The notes below the pieces were generated by a model that saw only the letters and a program-made list of their open reading frames with translations, was not told where the DNA came from and ran no database searches. Below, piece after piece: positions 17,392-26,739 of a stretch of DNA of 39,280 nucleotides (its first letter is position 1; each line of letters starts with the position of its first letter). Source of the DNA: an uncultured Bacilli bacterium. Its GTDB lineage: Bacteria; Bacillota_I; Bacilli_A; RF39; UBA660. The stretch covers positions 1 through 39,280 of the forward strand of contig CANQMM010000008.1 in NCBI GenBank assembly GCA_947624955.1, given 5' to 3'. The position numbers were made by a program, and so were the translations under genes.

Positions 17392-18627
17392 ATGTATCTT
17401 AAAAAAATTGATGAACCATCCTTTACTACTTTTGCTAGTACTCATCCTCTTCGAAGTTATCACCAATCTGCTTCTTATGCCCAATATATGCAAAATAAAG
17501 GTTTTAAACATCATTACATTGCTTTAGTCGATGATAATAACCGGATATTAGCAGCTTCCCTAATTCTCTATAAAAAATTAGGTTTCTTCAGTAAATATGG
17601 TTATGCCCCTAAAGGTTTCTTAATCGATTATACTAACCAACAATTAGTTAAAACCTTTACTCAAGAATTGAAGAAATTTTACTTTGCTAGGAATTTTGCC
17701 TTTATGAAAATAAATCCCGAAATATCGATTGGGGAAATAATTCCTGAAGATAATAAAGTTATCTATAATCAAAATAGTTTAATTATCGATACCTTGCAAA
17801 ATAATGGTTATCATCGTGTTGGCCCTAATTATAAATTTGAAACGCTTCAACCCCGCTTTAATGCGATTATTCCCTTAAAATACTTTAATTTTACTTTACT
17901 TAATAAACCTTTTAAGACGAAAATCCGCAAATCTACCCGTCTTGGCTTACAATTTACTAAAGTGAGTAAAGAAGAATTACCCATTATCTATGAATTTGTT
18001 AAAAATAAAAAGAATCGGACCTTCGATGATTATGTTAATTATTATAATGCCTTCTCTAAAAATATGGATTTCTTCTTAGTTAGTGTCGACTTTGAAAAGT
18101 ATTTAATTTTATTGCGTGAAGAATATGAAAAGGAACTCAAAAGAAATGAACAATTAGTAGAGAAAATGCTTGCTAAAAACACTACGAATATCCTTAATCA
18201 AAAACTAAATTCCGATTATTTATTAGAGTCTTTAAAAAATGATATCATAATTGCTACTAAATCTCTTGCCCAAAATAAAACTAAATATGTTGCAGGAGCA
18301 ATTACTATTAGATATCAAAATCGTGTTAGTATTATCACTAGTGGTTATGATTTAAATTATAAAAGACTTTACTCTAATCACTTTCTCCATTATGAATTAT
18401 TAAAATATTATCAAAAAGATTTTGATTTCCTTGATCTAAATGGCATTACTGGTGATTTTTCTAAAGAAAATCCTTATTATGGCTTAAATAAATTTAAACT
18501 AGGAATGCACCCTAAATGCTTTGAATATATTGGCGAGTTTGATTATATCATCAATCCCGGCTTATATAAAGGATTACTCAATAATGGTTTACTACAAAAA
18601 GAATTTACTAAAAAGCAAAAAAAGTAA
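17392..18627 (+). CDS. FemAB family aminoacyltransferase (peptidoglycan bridge)
   Basis: The 411-residue product has the FemA/FemX layout: two GNAT-like halves (about 1-160 and 165-400) with the family signatures SYHQSASYAQYM, YGYAPKGFLIDY and KTKIRKSTRLGL, plus a long helical arm (about 240-295) like the coiled-coil arm of FemA. The C-terminal part has FDFLDLNGITGDFSKENPYYGLNKFK, the usual family ending. Such enzymes add amino acids from aminoacyl-tRNA to the lipid II stem peptide, giving the interpeptide bridge. This implies a cross-linked wall and agrees with the sortase in the window. Confidence 0.92.
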   Translation: MYLKKIDEPSFTTFASTHPLRSYHQSASYAQYMQNKGFKHHYIALVDDNNRILAASLILYKKLGFFSKYGYAPKGFLIDYTNQQLVKTFTQELKKFYFARNFAFMKINPEISIGEIIPEDNKVIYNQNSLIIDTLQNNGYHRVGPNYKFETLQPRFNAIIPLKYFNFTLLNKPFKTKIRKSTRLGLQFTKVSKEELPIIYEFVKNKKNRTFDDYVNYYNAFSKNMDFFLVSVDFEKYLILLREEYEKELKRNEQLVEKMLAKNTTNILNQKLNSDYLLESLKNDIIIATKSLAQNKTKYVAGAITIRYQNRVSIITSGYDLNYKRLYSNHFLHYELLKYYQKDFDFLDLNGITGDFSKENPYYGLNKFKLGMHPKCFEYIGEFDYIINPGLYKGLLNNGLLQKEFTKKQKK

Positions 18628-18637
18628 TTCTTTTTTA
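18601..18637 (+). terminator. terminator overlapping the FemAB-like stop codon
   Basis: GAATT(T)ACT pairs with AGTAATTC with one bulged T, then six T. The TAA stop (18625-18627) is in the right arm. Confidence 0.75.
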
Positions 18638-19411
18638 TTAGCAATTATTTACTATATAATTATTATAACTTTGATAGAAATCATATATCTCATTATAAAA
18701 ATATTCAATCTTTCCCTTAAAATCTTTCTGTCCATACTTCGATAAAAATACCGTTAAATAAGGTTTATCTAAATCATATATTGCTAAATCATTAAAATAA
18801 ACTTGATAATGTCCATATTTATGTAAAAAATTCACCTGGGTAATCAGGTTATAATTGACATCTGCCCTTAAGAATAAATCATATAATTCATCACTATAGC
18901 TATCCTCAACTTGTAAATAATTATATAAAGCTTTTAAATATATGATTCCTTCTTTAGCATTGATATTACCATAATTATCGCCGATTAAAATATTTACTGC
19001 TCCTAAATCTTTCCCAAATTTCTGAATATTTCCCTTTCCTAAATATTTCACCATCTTTTGATGGGCATTATTATCACTAAAAAGAATCATTTTAGCAACT
19101 AACTCCCTAATTGTTTCCTTATCTATGAAAGTATTTAAATCTATTTTCGTATCTCTAGCTAAAGTATAAATATATAGAGCATTAACTAATTTAATGGTAC
19201 TTGCAGCATAATAGACATCTTCATCTTTAAATCCCACATAAAAATCATTAGCGATATCATAGTAAGCAAAAGACATATCTTCATCAGCAACTTTGCTAAT
19301 TAAATTATCGACTAAATTATTAATATATTGTTTATCACATACCTTTTGCTCTACTTTCTTTTCACATCCGCAAAATCCTAAAATAACTATTAACAAGATT
19401 AATTTTTTCAA
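18638..19411 (-). CDS. beta-lactamase-like serine hydrolase lipoprotein
   Basis: The 257-residue product has a short signal peptide ending in GFCGC (a loose lipobox) and a class A beta-lactamase-like fold. Active-site motifs are STIK (71-74, SxxK) and SDN (112-114). Where KTG or KSG is expected the protein has KYG (198-200). It may be a penicillin-binding or peptidoglycan hydrolase relative rather than a lactamase; the omega-loop glutamate is not evident. The start is taken as TTG, giving MKKLILLIVI, because AGGTGA lies at correct spacing; the longer frame begins at a GTG within that site. Confidence 0.85.
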   Translation of the reverse strand: MKKLILLIVILGFCGCEKKVEQKVCDKQYINNLVDNLISKVADEDMSFAYYDIANDFYVGFKDEDVYYAASTIKLVNALYIYTLARDTKIDLNTFIDKETIRELVAKMILFSDNNAHQKMVKYLGKGNIQKFGKDLGAVNILIGDNYGNINAKEGIIYLKALYNYLQVEDSYSDELYDLFLRADVNYNLITQVNFLHKYGHYQVYFNDLAIYDLDKPYLTVFLSKYGQKDFKGKIEYFYNEIYDFYQSYNNYIVNNC

Positions 19412-19475
19412 ATTTATCACCTATGATAAATTATTAATAATTAATCCATTCGGTTACCTAGATATTTTCGGGCAT

Positions 19476-19505
19476 CAAAAAAAGCGAACGAATTCGCTTT
19501 TTTAA
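19476..19505 (-). terminator. strong terminator after tuf
   Basis: On the minus strand AGCGAA-TTCG-TTCGCT, extended by A-T pairs, is followed by a T run. TTCG is a stable tetraloop. Confidence 0.95.
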
Positions 19506-19512
19506 ATTCTCA

Positions 19513-20679
19513 TTATTCAACGATTTCTGATACTACACCAGCACCAACAGTACGTCCACCTTCACGGATAGAGAACTTAGTACCGTTTTCAAGAGCTACT
19601 GGAGCGATAAGTTCAACAGTCATATCTACGTTATCGCCTGGCATAACCATTTCAACACCATCAGGTAATTTGATTTCCCCAGTAACGTCTGTAGTTCTGA
19701 AATAGAATTGAGGTCTGTAGTTTGAGAAGAATGGAGTATGACGTCCGCCTTCTTCTTTACTTAGAACATAAACAGATGCTTTGAATTTGTGATGTGGAGT
19801 AACACTTCCTGGTTTAGCAAGAACTTGACCACGTTCAACATCTTCACGAGCAATACCACGAAGTAATGCACCAGCATTATCCCCAGCTACTGCAGAATCT
19901 AGTGACTTTCTGAACATTTCGATTCCTGTAACAACTGTCTTTCTAGTAGGTTTAAGACCAACAATTTCAACTTCGTCATTAAGTTTTAATTCACCACGTT
20001 CTACACGTCCAGTAACAACTGTACCACGTCCAGAAATAGTAAATACGTCTTCGATACTCATTAAGAATGGTTTAGCTGTATCTCTAACTGGTACATCGAT
20101 ATAACTATCAACAGCAGCCATTAAATCTCTAATAGATTGAGCAGCAGCTTCATCACCCTCAATAGCTTTAAGAGCAGAACCACGGATAATAGGACATTCA
20201 GTATCGAATCCATATTCTCCTAATAATTCTCTGATTTCCATTTCTACTAAGTCAAGTAATTCTGGGTCATCAACTTGATCACATTTATTCATGTAAACAA
20301 CGATTTTAGGAACACCAACTTGACGAGATAGTAAGATATGTTCTCTTGTTTGTGGCATTGGTCCATCTGCAGCTGAAACAACTAAGATAGCACCATCCAT
20401 TTGGGCAGCACCAGTAATCATGTTTTTAACATAATCGGCATGTCCTGGGCAGTCAACGTGAGCATAGTGACGTGTTGCAGTCTCATACTCAACGTGAGCA
20501 GTATTAATTGTAATACCTCTTTCTCTTTCTTCTGGAGCTTTATCGATATCAGCATATGCAACAAAGTTACCAAAATATTTTGTAATAGCAGCAGTTAATG
20601 TTGTTTTACCATGGTCAACGTGTCCAATAGTACCAATATTAACGTGTGGCTTAGAACGATCGAATTTTTCTTTTGCCAT
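19513..20679 (-). CDS. tuf: Elongation factor Tu
   Basis: The 388-residue product has the GTPase motifs [24 protein letters not shown] and GSALKA, followed by domains 2 and 3 ([35 protein letters not shown]). It delivers aminoacyl-tRNA to the ribosome. The ATG giving [12 protein letters not shown] is chosen because AAAGGAGG lies just upstream; the open frame extends further 5' without a ribosome binding site. Last gene of the str operon, with an additional promoter of its own. Confidence 0.99.
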   Translation of the reverse strand: MAKEKFDRSKPHVNIGTIGHVDHGKTTLTAAITKYFGNFVAYADIDKAPEERERGITINTAHVEYETATRHYAHVDCPGHADYVKNMITGAAQMDGAILVVSAADGPMPQTREHILLSRQVGVPKIVVYMNKCDQVDDPELLDLVEMEIRELLGEYGFDTECPIIRGSALKAIEGDEAAAQSIRDLMAAVDSYIDVPVRDTAKPFLMSIEDVFTISGRGTVVTGRVERGELKLNDEVEIVGLKPTRKTVVTGIEMFRKSLDSAVAGDNAGALLRGIAREDVERGQVLAKPGSVTPHHKFKASVYVLSKEEGGRHTPFFSNYRPQFYFRTTDVTGEIKLPDGVEMVMPGDNVDMTVELIAPVALENGTKFSIREGGRTVGAGVVSEIVE

Positions 20680-20707
20680 AATTTTTTCCTCCTTTATATA
20701 CAATATT

Positions 20708-20736
20708 ATTTTATCTAATGCTTGAATGTTTTTCAA
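20708..20736 (-). promoter_or_regulatory. internal promoter of tuf
   Basis: TTGAAA (20731-20736), 17-base spacer, TAAAAT (20708-20713) on the minus strand in the fusA-tuf gap. A 6-bp hairpin CTTGAA/TTCAAG overlaps it. Confidence 0.65.
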
Positions 20737-20745
20737 GTATTATTT

Positions 20746-22818
20746 TTAATTAACGCTGTTTTTCTTAATGATTTCTTCAGCGATTGATTTAGGAACTTCT
20801 TCATAATGATCCATTGTCATTGTAAATGTTCCTCGACCTTGAGAATTTGAACGTAATGTTGTTGCATAACCAAACATCTCAGATAGTGGTACCATTGCAC
20901 TAATTTGTAGGGCATTACCTCTTGATTCTTGACCAAGTGGTTTACCACGACGACTTGTAAGGTCACCCATAACATTACCCATATATTCTTCCGGAACTAC
21001 TACTTCAACCTTCATAATTGGTTCAAGTAATACTGGTTTACATTTATTTTTTGCTTCTTTTAATGCTAATGAAGCGGCAACTTTAAAGGCCATTTCTGAT
21101 GAATCGACATCGTGGTATGAACCATCAAATAATGTTGCTTTAATATCAACCATTGGATATCCAGCTAAGATACCACCAGCCATCGCTTCTTGCAATCCTT
21201 TATCCGTTACTGGAATATATTCTCTTGGTACAACACCACCAACGATAGCATCGACAAACTCATAACCTTTATCAGGATTTGGTTCAAATTTTACCCAAAC
21301 GTGACCATATTGTCCACGACCACCAGATTGTTTAATATACTTACCTTCACATTCACCGGCTTGGGTAATTGTTTCCCTATAAGCAACTTGTGGTTTACCA
21401 ATATTGGCCTCAACATTGAATTCTCTACGCATCCGGTCAACAATGATATCTAGGTGAAGTTCACCCATACCACTAATAACTGTTTGTCCTGTTTCATGAT
21501 CCGTTCTTGTTCTAAATGTAGGATCTTCTTCAGCTAACTTTTGTAATGCTAAAGCCATCTTATCTTGGTCATTCTTACTCTTAGGTTCGATAGCTAAATC
21601 GATAACTGGTTCAGGGAATTCCATACCCTTCATAATTACCGGATTCTTTTCATCGCAAAGTGTATCAGCAGTTGTTGTATTTTTTAAACCTACAGCTGCT
21701 GCAATTTCTCCGCAGTATACGGCATCGATTTCTTTTCTTTGATTAGCGTGCATTTGGAGAATCCGCCCAATTCTTTCTTTTACTCCTTTAGTAGAGTTAA
21801 GTACATAAGAACCACTCTCTAATTTCCCAGAGTATACTCTAAAGAATGATAATCTACCTACGAATGGGTCAGTCATAATTTTAAATGCTAAAGCAGTAAA
21901 TGGTTCATTATCTGATGGATGACGTAATACGTCTTTACCATCTTCATCGACACATTCGATAGCTTCAACATCAAGTGGACTAGGTAAATAATCCACAACT
22001 GCATCTAGTAATGGTTTAATACCTTTATTACTTAGAGCATCAGCACATAGTACTGGGAAGAATTCTACACTTAAAGTTGCTTTTCTAATAGCTGACTTTA
22101 ATAATTCTTCACTAATTTCTTGACCTTCAAGATATTTCTCCATTAACTCATCATCATAATCAGCAACTGTTTCAATTAGTAGATTACGATATTTAGTTAC
22201 TAAATCTTTCATATCTTCCGGAATTTCAATCTCTGTTGCATTTTCGTGTTCAGTTCCATCGAATTCAATAGCTTTTAAAGTAACAAGATTTACAACGCCT
22301 CTAAAAGTATCTTCAGCCCCAATTGGCAATTCAATTGGTGCAGCTTTAGCTCCTAATCTACTTTCGATAGTTTTTAAACTATAGTAGAAATCAGCTCCTA
22401 ATTTGGCCATTTTATTAGCACAAATCATTCTTGGAACTTTATAATCATTCGCTTGACGCCATACTGTTTCTGTTTGTGGTTCAACCCCAGCTTGGGCATC
22501 AATAAGTGCTACGGCACCATCCAATACTCTTAAACTTCTTTGAACTTCGATAGTGAAGTCTACGTGTCCCGGAGTATCAATAATATTTAAACGGTATCCT
22601 TTCCAGTGAGCAGTTGTTGCAGCACTAGTAATAGTAATACCTCTTTCTTTTTCTTGGTCCATCCAGTCCATTTGTGACTCACCATCATGAGTTTCCCCAA
22701 TCTTATGAGTTATACCAGTATGGAACAAAATTCTTTCTGTAGTAGTTGTTTTACCAGCATCTATGTGCGCCATAATACCGATATTTCTTATTTTATCTAA
22801 TGTAACATCTCTAGCCAT
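20746..22818 (-). CDS. fusA: Elongation factor G
   Basis: The 690-residue product is a complete EF-G: GTPase motifs [23 protein letters not shown] and [11 protein letters not shown], then domains II-V with GMGELHLDI and [13 protein letters not shown]. It drives translocation. It lies between rpsG and tuf with short gaps (12 bases from rpsG), the standard str operon. Confidence 0.99.
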   Translation of the reverse strand: MARDVTLDKIRNIGIMAHIDAGKTTTTERILFHTGITHKIGETHDGESQMDWMDQEKERGITITSAATTAHWKGYRLNIIDTPGHVDFTIEVQRSLRVLDGAVALIDAQAGVEPQTETVWRQANDYKVPRMICANKMAKLGADFYYSLKTIESRLGAKAAPIELPIGAEDTFRGVVNLVTLKAIEFDGTEHENATEIEIPEDMKDLVTKYRNLLIETVADYDDELMEKYLEGQEISEELLKSAIRKATLSVEFFPVLCADALSNKGIKPLLDAVVDYLPSPLDVEAIECVDEDGKDVLRHPSDNEPFTALAFKIMTDPFVGRLSFFRVYSGKLESGSYVLNSTKGVKERIGRILQMHANQRKEIDAVYCGEIAAAVGLKNTTTADTLCDEKNPVIMKGMEFPEPVIDLAIEPKSKNDQDKMALALQKLAEEDPTFRTRTDHETGQTVISGMGELHLDIIVDRMRREFNVEANIGKPQVAYRETITQAGECEGKYIKQSGGRGQYGHVWVKFEPNPDKGYEFVDAIVGGVVPREYIPVTDKGLQEAMAGGILAGYPMVDIKATLFDGSYHDVDSSEMAFKVAASLALKEAKNKCKPVLLEPIMKVEVVVPEEYMGNVMGDLTSRRGKPLGQESRGNALQISAMVPLSEMFGYATTLRSNSQGRGTFTMTMDHYEEVPKSIAEEIIKKNSVN

Positions 22819-22830
22819 TGTGTCCTCCTA

Positions 22831-23298
22831 CTACCATCTATAATGCGCAAATGCTTTATTAGCTTCAGCCATCTTGTGAGTATCTTCTCTTTTCTTAACA
22901 GCTCCACCAATTCCCTTTGCGGCATCCATAATTTCATTTGCTAAATTTACAGCCATACCTTTACCATTTCTAAGTTTAGCATAATTAACTAACCAACGAA
23001 GTGCTAAAGCTTGACTTCTTTCATCACTAACTTCAATAGGTACTTGATAGTTAGAACCCCCAACACGACGAGATTTAACTTCTAGTGCTGGTCTTATATT
23101 TTCCAGTGCTTTATTATAAACATCGATAGCGGGTTCCCCAGTTTGTTCGGCAACTATATCGAATGCTTCATATAAAATCTTTTGCGCAGTACCTCTTTTA
23201 CCATCTTTCATAATTTGATTTACTAGTTTAGTAACTACTTTCGAATTATAAATTGGATCAGGTAATACGTCTCTTTTAACTGCACGTCTCTTACGCAT
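22831..23298 (-). CDS. rpsG: 30S ribosomal protein S7
   Basis: The 155-residue product has the S7 motifs [56 protein letters not shown] and ending FAHYRW. Primary 16S-binding protein. AAAGGAGGAAAG precedes the ATG; 29 bases downstream of rpsL. Confidence 0.99.
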   Translation of the reverse strand: MRKRRAVKRDVLPDPIYNSKVVTKLVNQIMKDGKRGTAQKILYEAFDIVAEQTGEPAIDVYNKALENIRPALEVKSRRVGGSNYQVPIEVSDERSQALALRWLVNYAKLRNGKGMAVNLANEIMDAAKGIGGAVKKREDTHKMAEANKAFAHYRW

Positions 23299-23327
23299 TT
23301 TCTTTCCTCCTTTACTCTATTTATCTA

Positions 23328-23741
23328 TTAATTTTTAGGTTTTTTAGTACCGTATTTACTACGTCCTTGTTTACGATTATTAACGCCTTGTGTATCAAGT
23401 GCTCCACGAATAATGTGATAACGAACACCGATTAAGTCTTTAACACGTCCACCACGTACTAATACAACACTATGTTCTTGTAAGTTATGTCCTTCACCTG
23501 GAATATAAGTATCTACTTCACGTCCATTACTTAATCTAACCCGCGCATATTTTCTTAATGCTGAGTTCGGTTTTTTTGGTGTACGAGTTGCAACTCTTGT
23601 ACAAACACCTCTCTTTTGTGGGCTAAATGTTTCAGTAGTCTTTCTTTCCATACTGTTATACCCGACATTTAAAACAGGGCTTTTACTCTTTCTAGTTTTT
23701 GCTTTTCTGTTTTTTCTTACTAACTGATTAATTGTTGGCAT
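23328..23741 (-). CDS. rpsL: 30S ribosomal protein S12
   Basis: The 137-residue product matches S12: [75 protein letters not shown] and the basic end. First gene of the str operon. One unusual position is Tyr after [11 protein letters not shown] where Val is common. AGGAGGA precedes the ATG, and a structured leader lies upstream. Confidence 0.99.
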   Translation of the reverse strand: MPTINQLVRKNRKAKTRKSKSPVLNVGYNSMERKTTETFSPQKRGVCTRVATRTPKKPNSALRKYARVRLSNGREVDTYIPGEGHNLQEHSVVLVRGGRVKDLIGVRYHIIRGALDTQGVNNRKQGRSKYGTKKPKN

Positions 23742-23830
23742 AAAATCCTCCTCTCATATAAACACACCCTGGTGTATCAAATTATCCTTTAAACAAGGTT
23801 CCACCATAGTAGAACCTAAATTTAAAATGC
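23742..23830 (-). promoter_or_regulatory. structured leader of the str operon
   Basis: The roughly 90-nt leader before rpsL holds two hairpins. One at 23796-23817 has a 9-bp stem (AGGTTC-T-AC / GT-G-GAACCT with a U-G pair) and a TATG loop. A smaller one at 23762-23777 is ATACAC-CAGG-GTGTGT with one wobble. Neither is followed by a U tract, so they are not terminators; a regulatory role such as feedback by S7 or S12 is possible but not shown. Confidence 0.5.
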
Positions 23831-23836
23831 ACAAAT

Positions 23837-23866
23837 AATATATCATTAAACTATATGATAAGTCAA
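23837..23866 (-). promoter_or_regulatory. promoter of the str operon
   Basis: TTGACT (23861-23866), 18-base spacer ending in TGA, TATATT (23837-23842) on the minus strand, giving both -35 and extended -10 elements. It starts 10 bases downstream of the accessory gene 23876-24697. Confidence 0.8.
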
Positions 23867-23875
23867 GTAAAATAA

Positions 23876-24697
23876 TTATTGTTTTGCCATAACTGGTGGA
23901 TTTTTCGCTAAGAAAGCTAATTTAAGACTTAAAGTTTCCATTTCTTGGGCATATTCACTAGCTTTTTCATAACTAATTTCTCCATTTTGAATATCTTTTA
24001 AGACATCTTTTCTCAGCAAATTAATAAGTATATCTAACGTTTTATGTCTATCAGCATAATTCACTAAACTTACAACAGATCCCGTAAAATTTAGACTATC
24101 ATAAGATAAAACTTGTCTTTTTACCTTGCGTTTTCCTACGTTTTTTATAAACTTAGGATCATAAATACTTTCTTGAATTTCCCCATCATAATAAGCATAA
24201 ACTTTAACTGTCTTATAATACTTTTTTTGTAAAGCATACCGTACTACCAGACTAATAAAATATTTTGCTACTGAATCATTTTTATCAAAGATTATTTCCG
24301 GTCCATTGCATAAACATTTAGGAGCAGTAGTTGAATGTGACTTAGTATATTGTTTTAAACAAACTGAGCATTTAGTTTGTGCCTCATCATTGCATTTTCC
24401 TATATAAATTTGCGAAATCCATTCATTAAATGGATCATTACTAGCAATCGTAGAAAAACTCTCACAACATTGTCTAAAATAATCAAAGACAACATCAACT
24501 TTTTCCAATATTTCTTCGGCCTTTTCTAAAGGCACCGTTTCAGGATGACGCTCTACGTTTATAGAACTTGGAGCTTCATAAACCCGTTCCTCTTGCCCAT
24601 TATTAGTTGCTACCTTAACTCTTTCGCATTCATCTAAAGATATTTCAATATTACTCCCAATAATTTCTATTTCTTTATCATCATACTTAACCTTCAT
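23876..24697 (-). CDS. unrecognised Cys-containing family, paralogue 3
   Basis: The 273-residue product is not recognised. It shares with the two upstream genes a strand-rich N-terminus (MKVKYDDKEIEII), then FDYFRQCCESF (about 70-80), ISQIYIGKC, KCSVCLKQY, CNGPEIIFD (about 131-139), AKYFISLVVRYALQKKYYKT and a basic stretch before VLSYDS, followed by helices. Cysteines in the shared positions (CC pair, later single Cys) are kept. It has more Cys than its paralogues (KCSVC, KCLC), which could bind metal. No signal peptide or membrane segment. No terminator is seen before the str promoter. Confidence 0.65.
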   Translation of the reverse strand: MKVKYDDKEIEIIGSNIEISLDECERVKVATNNGQEERVYEAPSSINVERHPETVPLEKAEEILEKVDVVFDYFRQCCESFSTIASNDPFNEWISQIYIGKCNDEAQTKCSVCLKQYTKSHSTTAPKCLCNGPEIIFDKNDSVAKYFISLVVRYALQKKYYKTVKVYAYYDGEIQESIYDPKFIKNVGKRKVKRQVLSYDSLNFTGSVVSLVNYADRHKTLDILINLLRKDVLKDIQNGEISYEKASEYAQEMETLSLKLAFLAKNPPVMAKQ

Positions 24698-24744
24698 AAA
24701 AATCCCCCATTTATTAAAGAATTATTTATTATAATTTTAATTAC

Positions 24745-25542
24745 TTAATTTTGTGGTTTATCAAAATGTAATTGTAATTTTGCTACTGCTGCTTCCATAT
24801 TCACCGCACATTTATCAGCTTGTAGATAAGACATCGTCCCATTTTGAATTGCTCTAAAAGCTTGGGTTTCCATATATTGCATATAAATATCACTAGCTTT
24901 CCCCTTAATTTGTGAATGTAGCGTACTTAATATATCATAAACATAGCAACCATTCTCATAAGCTAAAACTTTCGATTTAGGCATTACTGAACTCATACTT
25001 CTTGTAAATTTACCATCAAAGAGCTCTTCTCTTTCCTTACAATAATAACTAAATACACTGCTAGTTTCATAATATTTTTTTCGCATCGCATAAAGTCCTA
25101 CTAAACTAAGGAAATATCTACTTATAGCAGTTTCCCTATCGAAAATTATTTCTGGACCTTCACATACCACCTTACTTTTCTTAGGTTCTATATATTCCTT
25201 AAGATTTACCGAGCATTTAACCACTCCGCCCTCTTTACAAGTACCCATATATATTTGTATAAATTGTTTCTTATCGTTTCCTATTCTTTTTTCAAATACT
25301 TCACAACACCGTTTAAAATACTCAAAAGCTTCTTGAACCTTTTTCAAAATATCGTGAGCATCATTTACAGAAACAGATCCCCATTTCTGGTCAACCTTTA
25401 AGGTATTTAATTTTTGCACATCATTATAGACAAATACCCCCGGACGTCCAGCTATCTCTGGATTTTCAGGTGATGTAATATTTGCACCCTCACCAACATC
25501 TAAAACAATTTCTACCAAATTGCCATTATATTTTATATTCAT
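24745..25542 (-). CDS. unrecognised Cys-containing family, paralogue 2
   Basis: The 265-residue product is a diverged copy of its neighbours: MNIKYNGNLVEIVLDVGEG at the start, FEYFKRCCEVFE, IQIYMGTC, KCSVNLKEY, VVCEGPEIIFDRETAISRYF, YAMRKKYYET and SKVLAYENG. Predicted soluble and intracellular. AGGAGG lies 9 bases before the ATG, with 16 bases to the upstream paralogue, so they are co-transcribed. Function unknown. Confidence 0.65.
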   Translation of the reverse strand: MNIKYNGNLVEIVLDVGEGANITSPENPEIAGRPGVFVYNDVQKLNTLKVDQKWGSVSVNDAHDILKKVQEAFEYFKRCCEVFEKRIGNDKKQFIQIYMGTCKEGGVVKCSVNLKEYIEPKKSKVVCEGPEIIFDRETAISRYFLSLVGLYAMRKKYYETSSVFSYYCKEREELFDGKFTRSMSSVMPKSKVLAYENGCYVYDILSTLHSQIKGKASDIYMQYMETQAFRAIQNGTMSYLQADKCAVNMEAAVAKLQLHFDKPQN

Positions 25543-25558
25543 TCTTCATTTCCTCCTC

Positions 25559-26377
25559 TTATTTTTGCGTAGAAGCATTTAGTAGTAAAGCTAATTTTGG
25601 TATTAACTCCTGTACTTTTTTTGCACAACTATCCATCGTTAAATCTTTATTGGCATAGCCATCAAAACTCATTGTATGAATAGCACCCTCTCTTATTCCC
25701 GTTATAATTGATTCATCATAGCCACCTTTAATTGCTCGAGATAGCAAATCAAATAATTCAGATAACATACCACTTGAACTTTCATAAACTAATACTTTTC
25801 TTTCGGCTCTTCGACGACCCAATCTTTCTAAAAATTTATCATCAAATATTTTTAAAGTATTTTGCGGCTCAGCATTTTCATAAAAATCGTCAGTTTTAAA
25901 ATAACCTTTTTTAAGAGCAAACCGGATAATTAGAGCAATAAAATATCTTGTTACTACATCATTATTGGGCAAAATTATTTCTGGTCCTTCACAAAGATGA
26001 GTAGTAGTTATACCCTTTGGTCCCGTTTTCTGATAATCATATTTTTCTAATCTAATCTGACAAACAATATTTTTAAAATCAGCTTGTCTAAATAAATTTA
26101 TTTGTAAGGTACGTCCCGGATTTTCACCTCGTTTACCCAAGGCCTGTTCAAATGCTTCACAACATTTTTTAAAATATTCAAACGCTCCATCTACTTGACT
26201 CAAAGCTTGCTCTGCTTTCATTTGTTTCCAATCAACATCGCTAAAAGCTTGCAAATTATTTAAATTATTGCAAACAATCATTTCACTCTTAGACCCATCT
26301 TCCTTGCCGACTGTTAAAGTTTCTCCTTCATCTAATTCAATTTTAGCAATTACTTCACCATTATATTTAATTTTCAT
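25559..26377 (-). CDS. unrecognised Cys-containing family, paralogue 1
   Basis: The 272-residue product is the first of the triplet. Shared blocks are MKIKYNGEVIAKIELDEGE, FEYFKKCCEAFE, LQINLF, CQIRLEKY, LCEGPEIILPNNDVVTRYF, RFALKKGYFKT and RKVLVYESS. The invariant core across all three is F-x-YF-xx-CCExF, then GPEII, then a (R/K)YF-x(4)-L helix. Cytoplasmic by absence of export signals. AGGAGGAAAG precedes the ATG, 11 bases after the pilin-like gene. Function unknown. Confidence 0.65.
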   Translation of the reverse strand: MKIKYNGEVIAKIELDEGETLTVGKEDGSKSEMIVCNNLNNLQAFSDVDWKQMKAEQALSQVDGAFEYFKKCCEAFEQALGKRGENPGRTLQINLFRQADFKNIVCQIRLEKYDYQKTGPKGITTTHLCEGPEIILPNNDVVTRYFIALIIRFALKKGYFKTDDFYENAEPQNTLKIFDDKFLERLGRRRAERKVLVYESSSGMLSELFDLLSRAIKGGYDESIITGIREGAIHTMSFDGYANKDLTMDSCAKKVQELIPKLALLLNASTQK

Positions 26378-26388
26378 AAACTTTCCTC

Positions 26389-26739
26389 CTAACTTTTATA
26401 ACCCTTAGTTACATATTTATTACATTTAATATATGGTTCATATCTAAATGTTAACCCTTTTTTATATATTTCGACATAACCGTCACATTCGTCATCATTA
26501 ACTTTTAACTCTTCTATTACCTTAGCTTCTTGTAATTCCTCTAAAGTAACTTTAACTTTTTCATTATCGCCAATCGTAGCAGCATCCCGGTATTTAGCCG
26601 CCCCATCACTTAATTTATCTTCTAGTCTTTTGTAAACTCCGGTATTATTTTTCCAAATAATGCCCGCAATCGTTAAAGCTCCGACCAACACTACTAATAA
26701 TAAACCCCAAATAATTTTTAATCTTCGCATTTTTTCCAT
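26389..26739 (-). CDS. pilin-like membrane protein with CDGY motif
   Basis: The 116-residue product has one N-terminal membrane helix (about 9-28) and an external domain ending CDGYVEIYKKG-(x)n-YIKCNKYVTKGY, the same ending as its upstream neighbour. It lacks a clear prepilin cleavage site, unlike that neighbour. The ATG overlaps the TGA stop of the upstream gene (TGATG), so the two are translationally coupled and probably act together. The two Cys are likely disulfide-bonded. Confidence 0.7.
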   Translation of the reverse strand: MEKMRRLKIIWGLLLVVLVGALTIAGIIWKNNTGVYKRLEDKLSDGAAKYRDAATIGDNEKVKVTLEELQEAKVIEELKVNDDECDGYVEIYKKGLTFRYEPYIKCNKYVTKGYKS

